Assembly (NCBI GenBank): GCA_947624295.1
Contig: CANQJV010000010.1
Location: 1 to 50,561, forward strand
DNA from: an uncultured Ruminococcus sp.
Lineage (GTDB): Bacteria; Bacillota; Clostridia; Oscillospirales; Ruminococcaceae
DNA: 50,561 nucleotides
Direction: 5' to 3'
Part shown: one piece after another, positions 35,898 to 43,425 of the stretch
Layout: each line of letters opens with the position of its first letter
Position numbering within the stretch: the first letter of the stretch is position 1
Notes under the pieces: generated by a model
What the model saw: only the letters and a program-made list of their open reading frames with translations
The model's database searches: none
Told to the model about the DNA's origin: nothing
Translations under genes and position numbers: made by a program

Positions 35898-36623
35898 GTG
35901 AATGACAGCCAGATGACTTCACATCTTTTCAGGAACAGGGAAAACGGGTTCAGTTATGCGCCGTTTGACCGTGAAACTGCATTTTATGAGAGCATATGTT
36001 CGGGGAATATCGAACTTGTGAAAATGTTTGCGGCACCGCTTTGTTGTGAGGGATGCGGTACTTTAAGTAAAAACTATTTGCAGAATCTGAAATATCATTT
36101 TACAATATCAACGGCACTTATTGCACGTTTCTGCGTCAACAGCGGTATGACACCTGAGGAGGCTTACAGTATAAGTGACATATATATAATGAAAGCTGAC
36201 GAGTGTACGCAAGAGGACGAAATACGTGCTATTCATTCAGCGATGATAGAGGATTACACACTTAAAATGAAACGTGTAATGAAAGAGAATGTGTATTCCA
36301 AAAGGATAGTATGTGCTATAGATTATATAAGCGAACATCTTCATAGCCGTATCAGGATTGAGGAAATAGCTGAACATCTGCAAATAAATCCCGCTTATCT
36401 CTCAAGGGCTTTCAAGGCGGAAACGGGTATGACTTTTACTGATTACGTCAACCGCAAAAAAGTTGAGGAGGCAGTCGGACTTCTCAGCTATTCCGAATAC
36501 AGCGACCTTGAAATAAGTAGTCTGCTTTGTTTCAGTTCGCAGAGCTATTTTATTAAAATTTTCAAGAAATACATTGGTATGACACCAAAGGAATATAAAC
36601 AAAAATACAGATTCAATGATTAA
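35898..36623 (+). CDS. AraC-family transcriptional regulator
   Basis: This 241-residue protein has a C-terminal double helix-turn-helix DNA-binding domain (about 140-240): RIRIEEIAEHLQINPAYLSR for the first helix pair, and LEISSLLCFSSQSYFIKIFK then GMTPKEYKQKYR for the second. The N-terminal region has no AraC arabinose-type cupin. It carries SGMTPEEAYSISDIYIMKAD, a helical sensor-like domain common in uncharacterised clostridial regulators. The GTG at 35898 lies 8 bp after AGGAGG and is the start. It may be the last gene of the uvr operon or control the surface genes downstream. Ligand unknown. Confidence 0.88.
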   Translation: MNDSQMTSHLFRNRENGFSYAPFDRETAFYESICSGNIELVKMFAAPLCCEGCGTLSKNYLQNLKYHFTISTALIARFCVNSGMTPEEAYSISDIYIMKADECTQEDEIRAIHSAMIEDYTLKMKRVMKENVYSKRIVCAIDYISEHLHSRIRIEEIAEHLQINPAYLSRAFKAETGMTFTDYVNRKKVEEAVGLLSYSEYSDLEISSLLCFSSQSYFIKIFKKYIGMTPKEYKQKYRFND

Positions 36624-36902
36624 CTATTGTGAACAGGGTAACAGCTTGTGAAATCGCCTGGTTTGTTGATTTTTGCCAAAAGTCAAGAGGGAAATATATT
36701 TATTATGACGAAAATAATTATCATATGCAACAATTTATTTGTTTTATGACACTTTATATTCAGGAATTTTATGAAAATGTGATATTTGTATTTTGGAATA
36801 CAGCACAAAATCCGAAAGCTGTAACTCAAGAAAATTGTCTGTTTGCACAAATTTTTGAGTTAAAAAGTAAATAATGTTGCCCTGTTCTTGTAAAAAAATA
36901 CA
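36624..36902. other. Intergenic region with a long-range inverted repeat
   Basis: GAACAGGGTAAC (36631-36642) and GTTGCCCTGTTC (36876-36887) are inverted copies with one difference, spaced 233 bp apart. An 81-codon GTG frame fills the space but has no ribosome site or recognisable motifs, and I do not call it a gene. This may be a small palindromic element. Confidence 0.4.
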
Positions 36903-36931
36903 TTGACTTTTTTATAGTGATGATGTATAAT
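36903..36931 (+). promoter_or_regulatory. Promoter of the transglutaminase-surface-protein gene
   Basis: TTGACT (36903-36908), 17-bp spacer and TATAAT (36926-36931). The start near 36938 leaves a leader of about 140 nt. That leader contains GGCGGAGG and an ATG at 36997 in a different frame that runs past the real start. Confidence 0.82.
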
Positions 36932-37079
36932 AAAATTAGTTATAAAAATGTCCCCTCTTGTTACAATCAGCGAATGTACTATTAAGGGCGGAGGAGATGA
37001 AAAATAACGGCTTTGTTCAATTTTTTTGGAAAGTGACGTTATATTTATATTTTGAAATTCTGACAACAGGAGGATTACA

Positions 37080-39026
37080 ATGCAAAAAAATAAAAAAGCG
37101 TTTATCAGTGCATTTGCTGTTGCTTTAAGCCTTACAGCTCTTATCCCTGTATCGGCATCAGCAGATGAAACAGATGTTCAGTATACTTCAGAGTGGGTTA
37201 CTGACGAAAACGGCAGAAGATTTTATTACGATGAATCAGGCGAATTTGTAACAGGTGAACAGGAAATAGACGGCGAAATGTATCTTTTTTCCAAAAACGG
37301 CGTACAGAAAACAGGTTGGCGTACTGTAGGCGGTTCACGGAAGTACTACGATGTCGAAACAGGTGAACCTGTTTACGGCTGGCTTGAATATTGCGGAAAA
37401 CAGTACTACATAGAAAAGAAAAGCAATTCCAAACAGACCGACTGCATAACTGAAAACGAGGACGGAGAACTTGTTCTCCTTAACGAGAAGGGCAGTGTAA
37501 TGATTGGCACGGGTATGACGGAATTTCAAGACGACTTTTATTTTGTAGGCGATGACGGTACGCTTGCTACAGGAGAAACTGTTATTGACGATGTGACGTA
37601 TATTTTCGATGATACGGGGAAATGCTGTACAGGTTGGCAGGACGTTTCAGGTAAAAAATATTACTATAATCCTGATACTGCGGAGCCTGTATTTGGTCTG
37701 TTTGAACTTGACGGCAAATGCTACTATATCGATAAAAACAGCGGTATGTGTACAGGTGTTGCTGAAATTGACGGCTTGCAATATGTTTTCGATGAAAAAA
37801 CGGGCGAAATGAAATATGGTTGGCAAAATGTTTCAGGTAAAAAATATTACTATAACCCTGATACTAAAAAGCCTGTATTTGGTCTGTTTGAACTTGATGG
37901 CAAATACTACTATATCGATAAAGAAAACGGTATGTGTACAAGTGTTGCGGAAATCGACGGAGTGGATTATCTTTTCAACGAACAGACAGGCGAAATGCAA
38001 TATGGTTGGCTTGATATAAACAATAATATAAGATATTTCTATAGTGATGCGACTTACGCAAAAGGTCTGACTGAAATTGACGGCGAAAAGTATGTTTTCA
38101 GTGATAACGGCGTTATGTGCAAAGGTTTTGCTGAATGCGACGGTAAAAAGTACTATCTTGACAATGAAAGCGGAAAAGTTCTCACGGGTAAACTGCTGAT
38201 TGACAACAAGAAATACTATTTTGCTGAGGACGGCTCTATGCAATTTGGTTGGGTCACGATAGGAGAGGAAAAATATTACCTTACTGATGACGGCACTGCT
38301 GCTTCAGGAATCACTGAAATTGACGGTAAAAAATACTATTTCAATGCTGATACAGGCGTAATGATGACCGGAAGGCTACTCATCAACAACAAAAAATATT
38401 ACTTTGCCGGTGACGGTTCTATGCAGTTCGGTTTACAGGAAATTGACGGCGAAAAGTATTTCTTTGATAAAAACGGCGAAATGGCTACGGGATTACAGGA
38501 ATCAGGCGGTAATAAGTACTATTTCAACCCGTCAAGCGGTAAAATGGAGAAAAACAAGGTCATTGACAATAAAACTGCTCTTGCAAAAGACGGGAAAGTT
38601 GTTGAAATGTCAGCAGTACAGAAAAGAGCGCAGACTATAATCAACTCCACGGGAATAAACGTTAACAATATTTTCAACTACGTCCGCAACAACAACAAAT
38701 ACAGCTACATAGAAAATACACGTTCGCTCTCGAATATAGAGGCAAAAGGCTGGGGATACTTCGCAAATTACGCTCTTAATAACCGTTTTGTCGTGTGCTA
38801 CTACTTTGCGGCTGTAACTGATTTGCTCTATAAACAGGCAGGTTATGAAACACGTATTGTTTACGGTACAGGAACGCATACAACTGACCACTACTGGAAT
38901 CAGGTCTATGTCAACGGACAGTGGCTTAATTACGATACCTGCAACGGCTATTGCGGTGTTTCTGATGCTTATCTTAAATCGCTGACATATACGTGGACGC
39001 AATTTGTTTATGCATCTTACTATTGA
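37080..39026 (+). CDS. Secreted protein with cell-wall-binding repeats and a transglutaminase-like domain
   Basis: This 648-residue secreted protein has a signal peptide (AFISAFAVALSLTALIPVSA then SADE, cut near residue 28). It is followed by about 20 aromatic-rich repeats of the choline/glucan-binding type (for example TGWQDVSGKKYYYNPDT, EIDGKKYYFNADTG). The C-terminal 150 residues are transglutaminase/papain-like with Cys in NNRFVVCYYFAA (about 573), His in TTDHYWNQVYVNGQW (about 604) and Asp in LNYDTCNG (about 619). The repeats should hold it on the wall or a glucan, while the enzyme domain makes or breaks peptide bonds. Repeats lack the GW-rich pattern of strict choline binders. The ATG follows AGGAGG. 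Confidence 0.9.
   Translation: MQKNKKAFISAFAVALSLTALIPVSASADETDVQYTSEWVTDENGRRFYYDESGEFVTGEQEIDGEMYLFSKNGVQKTGWRTVGGSRKYYDVETGEPVYGWLEYCGKQYYIEKKSNSKQTDCITENEDGELVLLNEKGSVMIGTGMTEFQDDFYFVGDDGTLATGETVIDDVTYIFDDTGKCCTGWQDVSGKKYYYNPDTAEPVFGLFELDGKCYYIDKNSGMCTGVAEIDGLQYVFDEKTGEMKYGWQNVSGKKYYYNPDTKKPVFGLFELDGKYYYIDKENGMCTSVAEIDGVDYLFNEQTGEMQYGWLDINNNIRYFYSDATYAKGLTEIDGEKYVFSDNGVMCKGFAECDGKKYYLDNESGKVLTGKLLIDNKKYYFAEDGSMQFGWVTIGEEKYYLTDDGTAASGITEIDGKKYYFNADTGVMMTGRLLINNKKYYFAGDGSMQFGLQEIDGEKYFFDKNGEMATGLQESGGNKYYFNPSSGKMEKNKVIDNKTALAKDGKVVEMSAVQKRAQTIINSTGINVNNIFNYVRNNNKYSYIENTRSLSNIEAKGWGYFANYALNNRFVVCYYFAAVTDLLYKQAGYETRIVYGTGTHTTDHYWNQVYVNGQWLNYDTCNGYCGVSDAYLKSLTYTWTQFVYASYY
37632..38003 (+). repeat. 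Tandem duplication of a 186-bp unit in the repeat region
   Basis: Bases 37632-37817 and 37818-38003 are near-identical 62-codon units (each with VSGKKYYYNPDT and FGLFELDGK), more alike than the other repeats. This looks like a recent expansion. Confidence 0.8.
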
Positions 39027-39069
39027 TAAAGATAAAGAGATAAAGAGAAAAAAAGGAGATAAAATTAAA

Positions 39070-39858
39070 ATGAAAAAATCAGCATTATTTGCTTTTATTA
39101 TTGTATTAACTGCTTTTTCTGCTATTTCTTGCGGAAATGAACCGGATTCGGACAGTTCTGTAACTATCGATTTACCGGGAGTTACTACGGAATCAGAATC
39201 AGAATCTGAACCTGAAACAGAATCAGATTCTGATTCTGAAACTACAACTGATACTGAATCAACATCAGAACAGACTACATCAGGCAAATCAACTAAAACT
39301 ACAGCTGTATCAACTGAAATCCGCACAAAAACTACAAAAGAAGTTGTTACGGAAAAAGTTACAGAACCTGAACAACAACAGGAAGTCACTGAAGCTCCGC
39401 CTGTTGAAACGCCTGAACCGCCTGTTGATGAACAACCACAAACTGAACCCCCCGCAACTGAACCGCCTGTAGTTCAGCAGGTACAATTCAGTATTGATAA
39501 CCTCGATAACAGTGCTGTTGATATTGTTACAGCACTTGGCGATGCTGTTGACGTACAAAACGCTACAGGTTGTCTTGCTAACGGTGCAGACCAGAGAATT
39601 TATATATATGACGGCTTGCAAATCTCGTGCTATATGAACGGTGATACGCCGTATATATACGAAATCGACATAACAAACAGTAACTATTCAACATCAGGCG
39701 GAATTACTGTCGGAAGTATGCGTGCGGACGTTGAATCAGCTTACGGAACAGGCGAGGAAAGCGGTAATTACGTCATTTACTACAGCGATAACAAGGAACT
39801 TGATATAGAATACGACGGCGATAATGTTAAATCAATTATATTCTATATGAATCTCTAA
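39070..39858 (+). CDS. Lipoprotein with Thr/Glu/Pro-rich stalk and a C-terminal globular domain
   Basis: This 262-residue protein has a lipoprotein signal (LFAFIIVLTAFSAISCG, with Cys as the lipid site). A long disordered Ser/Glu/Thr stretch (repeated SESE, TESDSD) leads to Pro/Glu repeats (EPPVDEQ and TEPPATEPP). The C-terminal 120 residues form a small beta-rich domain with GITVGSMRADVESAYGTGEE, reminiscent of SmpA/BamE-like or DUF4309 domains. It would be anchored to the membrane with the domain held outward. I start at ATG 39070 after AAAGGAG, not at 39004. It lies in the same direction and probably the same operon as the repeat protein and the MBOAT gene. Function unknown. Confidence 0.8.
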   Translation: MKKSALFAFIIVLTAFSAISCGNEPDSDSSVTIDLPGVTTESESESEPETESDSDSETTTDTESTSEQTTSGKSTKTTAVSTEIRTKTTKEVVTEKVTEPEQQQEVTEAPPVETPEPPVDEQPQTEPPATEPPVVQQVQFSIDNLDNSAVDIVTALGDAVDVQNATGCLANGADQRIYIYDGLQISCYMNGDTPYIYEIDITNSNYSTSGGITVGSMRADVESAYGTGEESGNYVIYYSDNKELDIEYDGDNVKSIIFYMNL

Positions 39859-39867
39859 GGAGGAAAA

Positions 39868-41247
39868 ATGGTTTTCAGCAGTCCTGTATTCCTTTTCGCA
39901 TTCCTTACAGCAGTATACATATTATACAGAATAATCCCCACAAAAACACTCAAAAATATACTTCTTCTTGTATTCAGCCTGTTATTTTATACTTACGGCG
40001 AATCAAAAGCAATTCTGCTTATGATTATTTCGATAGCCGTGAATTATATATTCGGGCTTGCGATGACCAATAAAAACAAATTCCGTAAGCCTGTACTTGT
40101 ATGTGCAGTTACAGTGAACCTGCTTATCCTCGGTATATTCAAATACGCTGGTTTCGGAGCAGGTCTGCTGGGGATTACTCTCCCGCATATCGCCTTGCCG
40201 ATTGGTATATCATTTTATACATTTCAGGCAATGTCATATGTGATTGATTCGTACAGAAATCCCGAATATATCCAGAAAAATCTGTTCAAACTCGCCTTGT
40301 ATATCACATTTTTCCCGCAACTCATTGCAGGTCCTATTGTTAAATATTATGACTTTGCTAATCAGATTGACAACAGGGAAATTACTCCGCAGAAAACAGC
40401 TCAGGGTATAAGGCGGTTTATAACGGGACTTTCGAAAAAATTGTTTATCGCTGATACTATGGCATTTACAGCTGATTACGTCTATGGACTTGATACAGCT
40501 GATTTGTCAGTACCGCTTGCATGGCTTGGTGCTGTATCATACTTATTTCAGATTTATTTTGATTTCAGCGGTTACAGTGATATGGCAATAGGACTTGGTA
40601 TGATGTTCGGATTCAATTTCCGTGAGAATTTCAATTATCCCTATATATCGCAAAGTATGCAGGATTTCTGGAGAAGATGGCATATTTCGGTTTCGACGTG
40701 GTTTAAGGAATACCTCTATATTCCGCTTGGCGGTAATCGTAAAGGGAAATTCCGTACAGCTGTAAACAGATTGATTGTATTTTTCTGTACAGGTCTATGG
40801 CACGGCGCAAGCCTTAATTTCATCGTATGGGGACTTATCAACGGTGTATTTATGATGACGGAATCAGTAACAAAGCCCGAAAAATGGCTGAGACCGTTCA
40901 GGCACATATACACAATGCTTATAACTATCCTTGCATTTGTATTTTTCAGGGCGGAAGATTTACCGAAAGCGTGTAAATTCATTGGTCATATGTTCTGTCC
41001 GTCAGGGGATTCAGTTCAGACAGCAATGTTTATGAGTATGCTTAATCCAATGTATATTCTTACGTTCGCTCTTGCAATTGTATTTTCTATGCCTGTAGTG
41101 AGGATTGCAGGCGAAAAGGCAAATACAGGGAAATCGGCTGAAATATGCGAATTTGGTTCATATGCCGTATCAATTGTACTCCTTTTATTATGTATACTGA
41201 CTCTCTCCGCAAATACTTACAGTCCGTTTATTTATTTCAGGTTTTAG
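39868..41247 (+). CDS. MBOAT-family O-acyltransferase (AlgI/DltB-like)
   Basis: This 459-residue membrane protein has about 11 helices. Diagnostic regions are LPIGISFYTFQAMSYVIDSY, FFPQLIAGPIVKY, DFSGYSDMAIGLGMMFGF, QDFWRRWHISVSTWFKEYL and the catalytic His in GLWHGASLNFIVWGL (about His312). AlgI-type enzymes pass acyl groups across the membrane to acetylate exported polysaccharides. The next gene encodes an AlgX/AlgJ-like partner, so this pair should O-acetylate a cell-surface or secreted glycan. ATG follows AAGGAGG. Confidence 0.93.
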   Translation: MVFSSPVFLFAFLTAVYILYRIIPTKTLKNILLLVFSLLFYTYGESKAILLMIISIAVNYIFGLAMTNKNKFRKPVLVCAVTVNLLILGIFKYAGFGAGLLGITLPHIALPIGISFYTFQAMSYVIDSYRNPEYIQKNLFKLALYITFFPQLIAGPIVKYYDFANQIDNREITPQKTAQGIRRFITGLSKKLFIADTMAFTADYVYGLDTADLSVPLAWLGAVSYLFQIYFDFSGYSDMAIGLGMMFGFNFRENFNYPYISQSMQDFWRRWHISVSTWFKEYLYIPLGGNRKGKFRTAVNRLIVFFCTGLWHGASLNFIVWGLINGVFMMTESVTKPEKWLRPFRHIYTMLITILAFVFFRAEDLPKACKFIGHMFCPSGDSVQTAMFMSMLNPMYILTFALAIVFSMPVVRIAGEKANTGKSAEICEFGSYAVSIVLLLLCILTLSANTYSPFIYFRF

Positions 41248-41259
41248 GCGGTATATGCA

Positions 41260-42642
41260 ATGAAAAAAGATAAATTATTTAAGATTTACTCAGCGATTTT
41301 TATAGGAATATGCCTTGTGCCGTCAATCTGTATGCCTTTTGTTGAAACTGATTCGGCTGAAAAAAGAAAATTGTCTGAATTTCCGTCAGTTAAAACAGAA
41401 AATGAAGAACTTAACTTTGAATTTTTTGACCAGTTTGATACGTGGTTTTCGGAACATTTTGCTTTCAGACAGCAGTTTGTAAACGCTGACAGCAGAATTA
41501 AATCCGCAATCACAATGACTTCACCTGATAAAAATGTTATCATTGGCGAGAATGGTTGGCTGTATTACGGCGATACTACGGACGATTTCCTCAATATAAA
41601 CACGTTGGGCAACCGTGAAATTAAAAATATCGCCCATAATTTGCGAATGATTGACGAATATTGCAAAAATAACGGTGCGGAGTTTATATTTTTTTCTGCT
41701 CCGAACAAAAATTCCATTTACCCCGAAAATATGCCGTTTAACTATATTCCTGCCAATGCTTGCAATAATTATACGCTCCTTTCAGCTGAAATTGCAGGAG
41801 AGAATTTCTGGCTTGATATGAAGTCCTCCCTGTTGAACGCAAACGCAAGTGTACCGCTGTACCACAAAACTGATACTCACTGGAATAATCTTGGGGCTTA
41901 TGCAGGTCATACAGAGATTATGACGAAATTAGGCGAAAATCCTTGCAGTGCAGGTACTCAGTGGTATACGGAAAATGACAGATTGGGTGACCTTGCGCAA
42001 ATGATTTACCCTATTGAAAAAGCAAAAGATACGCAGATATATAATGACTACGAGTATTCCTATGTGTATAATGGGCATTTCAGAGGGCTTGACGATTTAA
42101 CTATAAATACAACTAACGAAAATGCAGACGGTGAACTTATTATGTTCCGTGACTCATACGGTGAAGCTATTTTGCCATATATGGCGGAATGTTTCAACAG
42201 TGCGGAATTTTCGAGAGTTGTCCCTTACCGCCTGAACAATATTGAAAACAAAACAGTTGTTCTTGAAATTGTTGAGAGAAATCTGGGCGATTTACAGAAA
42301 TACGCTCCTTTAATGCCTGCTCCTGTTGCCGATATTTCGGGAATTTCAGCTGAAATATACAGCGGTGATGATGTTGTCATAAAGACGGCTGAAATTAACG
42401 GATATACTCATATTTACGGCGTTTTGCCCGATGATTTTTTTTCGGACGATGATAACAATATTTTCGTTGAAACAGGCGGAGTAACTTACAAGGCTTTCAA
42501 CTGCTTTGAAGATAAAGACCTTGATTGTGAGGGCGAACATAGCGGAAATGGATTTTCGTTATATATTCCCGCTGAAAAAGTAATTGATGATATAAAAATA
42601 ACTGTTGTCGGTTCAAACGGCAAGGCAGTTGTTTCAAATTAA
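41260..42642 (+). CDS. DHHW/AlgX-AlgJ-like SGNH acyltransferase partner
   Basis: This 460-residue protein has one N-terminal membrane helix (IYSAIFIGICLVPSICMPF) and an extracellular SGNH-like domain. Motifs are RKLSEFPS then the AFRQQFV region, ENGWLYYGD, DTHWNNLGAY (Asp-His pair, about 205-207) and the Ser nucleophile in MFRDSYGEAI (about Ser299). Relatives take acetyl groups delivered by the MBOAT protein and place them on polysaccharide hydroxyls. The gene begins 12 bp after the MBOAT stop. The polysaccharide target is unknown, and the capsule is one candidate. Confidence 0.88.
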   Translation: MKKDKLFKIYSAIFIGICLVPSICMPFVETDSAEKRKLSEFPSVKTENEELNFEFFDQFDTWFSEHFAFRQQFVNADSRIKSAITMTSPDKNVIIGENGWLYYGDTTDDFLNINTLGNREIKNIAHNLRMIDEYCKNNGAEFIFFSAPNKNSIYPENMPFNYIPANACNNYTLLSAEIAGENFWLDMKSSLLNANASVPLYHKTDTHWNNLGAYAGHTEIMTKLGENPCSAGTQWYTENDRLGDLAQMIYPIEKAKDTQIYNDYEYSYVYNGHFRGLDDLTINTTNENADGELIMFRDSYGEAILPYMAECFNSAEFSRVVPYRLNNIENKTVVLEIVERNLGDLQKYAPLMPAPVADISGISAEIYSGDDVVIKTAEINGYTHIYGVLPDDFFSDDDNNIFVETGGVTYKAFNCFEDKDLDCEGEHSGNGFSLYIPAEKVIDDIKITVVGSNGKAVVSN

Positions 42643-42665
42643 AAAATTTGATTAGAGGTATTTTT

Positions 42666-43409
42666 ATGAGACATTTTAGTTTAATATCTGCTGTTGTGCT
42701 GACTTTCATGACAGTCCCCGTAAATATGACATCTTCCGCTGTTGACAGCGCAGTACAGCAAACTCCCGTATATCAGGAATTTGACGAAAATGAGGTGAAT
42801 GGTGCTGTTATCGTCAATGTACCACAAAATTCAACGGCTGACGTGCTTATAACATTCACTTCCCCTGAAGTAACTGATGAACCGTATTATAATTCGCACT
42901 TACAAGGCGGAAAATCGTACAGTTTTGAGATTGAGGGCAGGGATAATACTGAACTTGATTACAGGGATTACACACTCAGCATTGAACTTACAGGCGGAGA
43001 ATATAATATTACATCGTCGGATTTTGTTGAGGAAATAACTGTTCCCGATGTAAACGACAATCCCGACAGTTATGTTGAATATGTTTATAATTTCACGATT
43101 GACGGCGAAGAATCTGATAATGAATTTGATATTGTTTCGCAAAAAGATACTGAAAAAAATATCGCTGTTCATCTGGAAAATATCACATTGGGCGATATTG
43201 ACGGTAATAAAATTGTTGATGCTACTGACGCTTCACGTGTTCTTACGGAATATTCCCTTTTGTCAACTGGCAGTGAACCGGAATTTAATTCAAGGCAGAA
43301 ATTACAAGCTGATGTAAATAAAGACGGTAATATAAACGCAAGTGATGCGTCAAAAATACTCGAATACTATTCTAAAAATTCCACCGGCGGTAATGCTACG
43401 TGGGAATAA
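42666..43409 (+). CDS. Dockerin type I protein with unknown N-terminal domain
   Basis: This 247-residue secreted protein has a signal peptide (MRHFSLISAVVLTFMTVPVN), a beta-rich acidic middle of no recognised family, and a C-terminal dockerin with two calcium loops (GDIDGNKIVDATDASRVL at about 176-193, and DVNKDGNINASDASKILEYY at about 216-235). The dockerin should bind a cohesin in a cellulosome or surface complex. No catalytic domain is seen, so it may be an adaptor or structural part. I choose ATG 42666 (AGAGG, 8-bp spacing). It follows the DHHW gene by 23 bp. Confidence 0.88.
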   Translation: MRHFSLISAVVLTFMTVPVNMTSSAVDSAVQQTPVYQEFDENEVNGAVIVNVPQNSTADVLITFTSPEVTDEPYYNSHLQGGKSYSFEIEGRDNTELDYRDYTLSIELTGGEYNITSSDFVEEITVPDVNDNPDSYVEYVYNFTIDGEESDNEFDIVSQKDTEKNIAVHLENITLGDIDGNKIVDATDASRVLTEYSLLSTGSEPEFNSRQKLQADVNKDGNINASDASKILEYYSKNSTGGNATWE

Positions 43410-43425
43410 TTGAGGTGATTTTTTT

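Noticed and set aside
36629..36874. An 81-codon GTG-started frame between the AraC gene and the next promoter
   Set aside because: There is no ribosome site, no recognisable motif and an atypical composition (many Phe, Cys, Tyr). It fills an AT-rich gap between inverted repeats.
37632..38003. Possible CRISPR-like array because of regular repeats
   Set aside because: The repeats are in frame, encode aromatic cell-wall-binding units, and have no unique spacers.
38610..39389. Long 259-codon minus-strand frame opposite the repeat and lipoprotein genes
   Set aside because: It is antisense to low-complexity Ser/Glu/Thr codons, which open long frames on the other strand. The plus-strand genes have signal peptides and ribosome sites.
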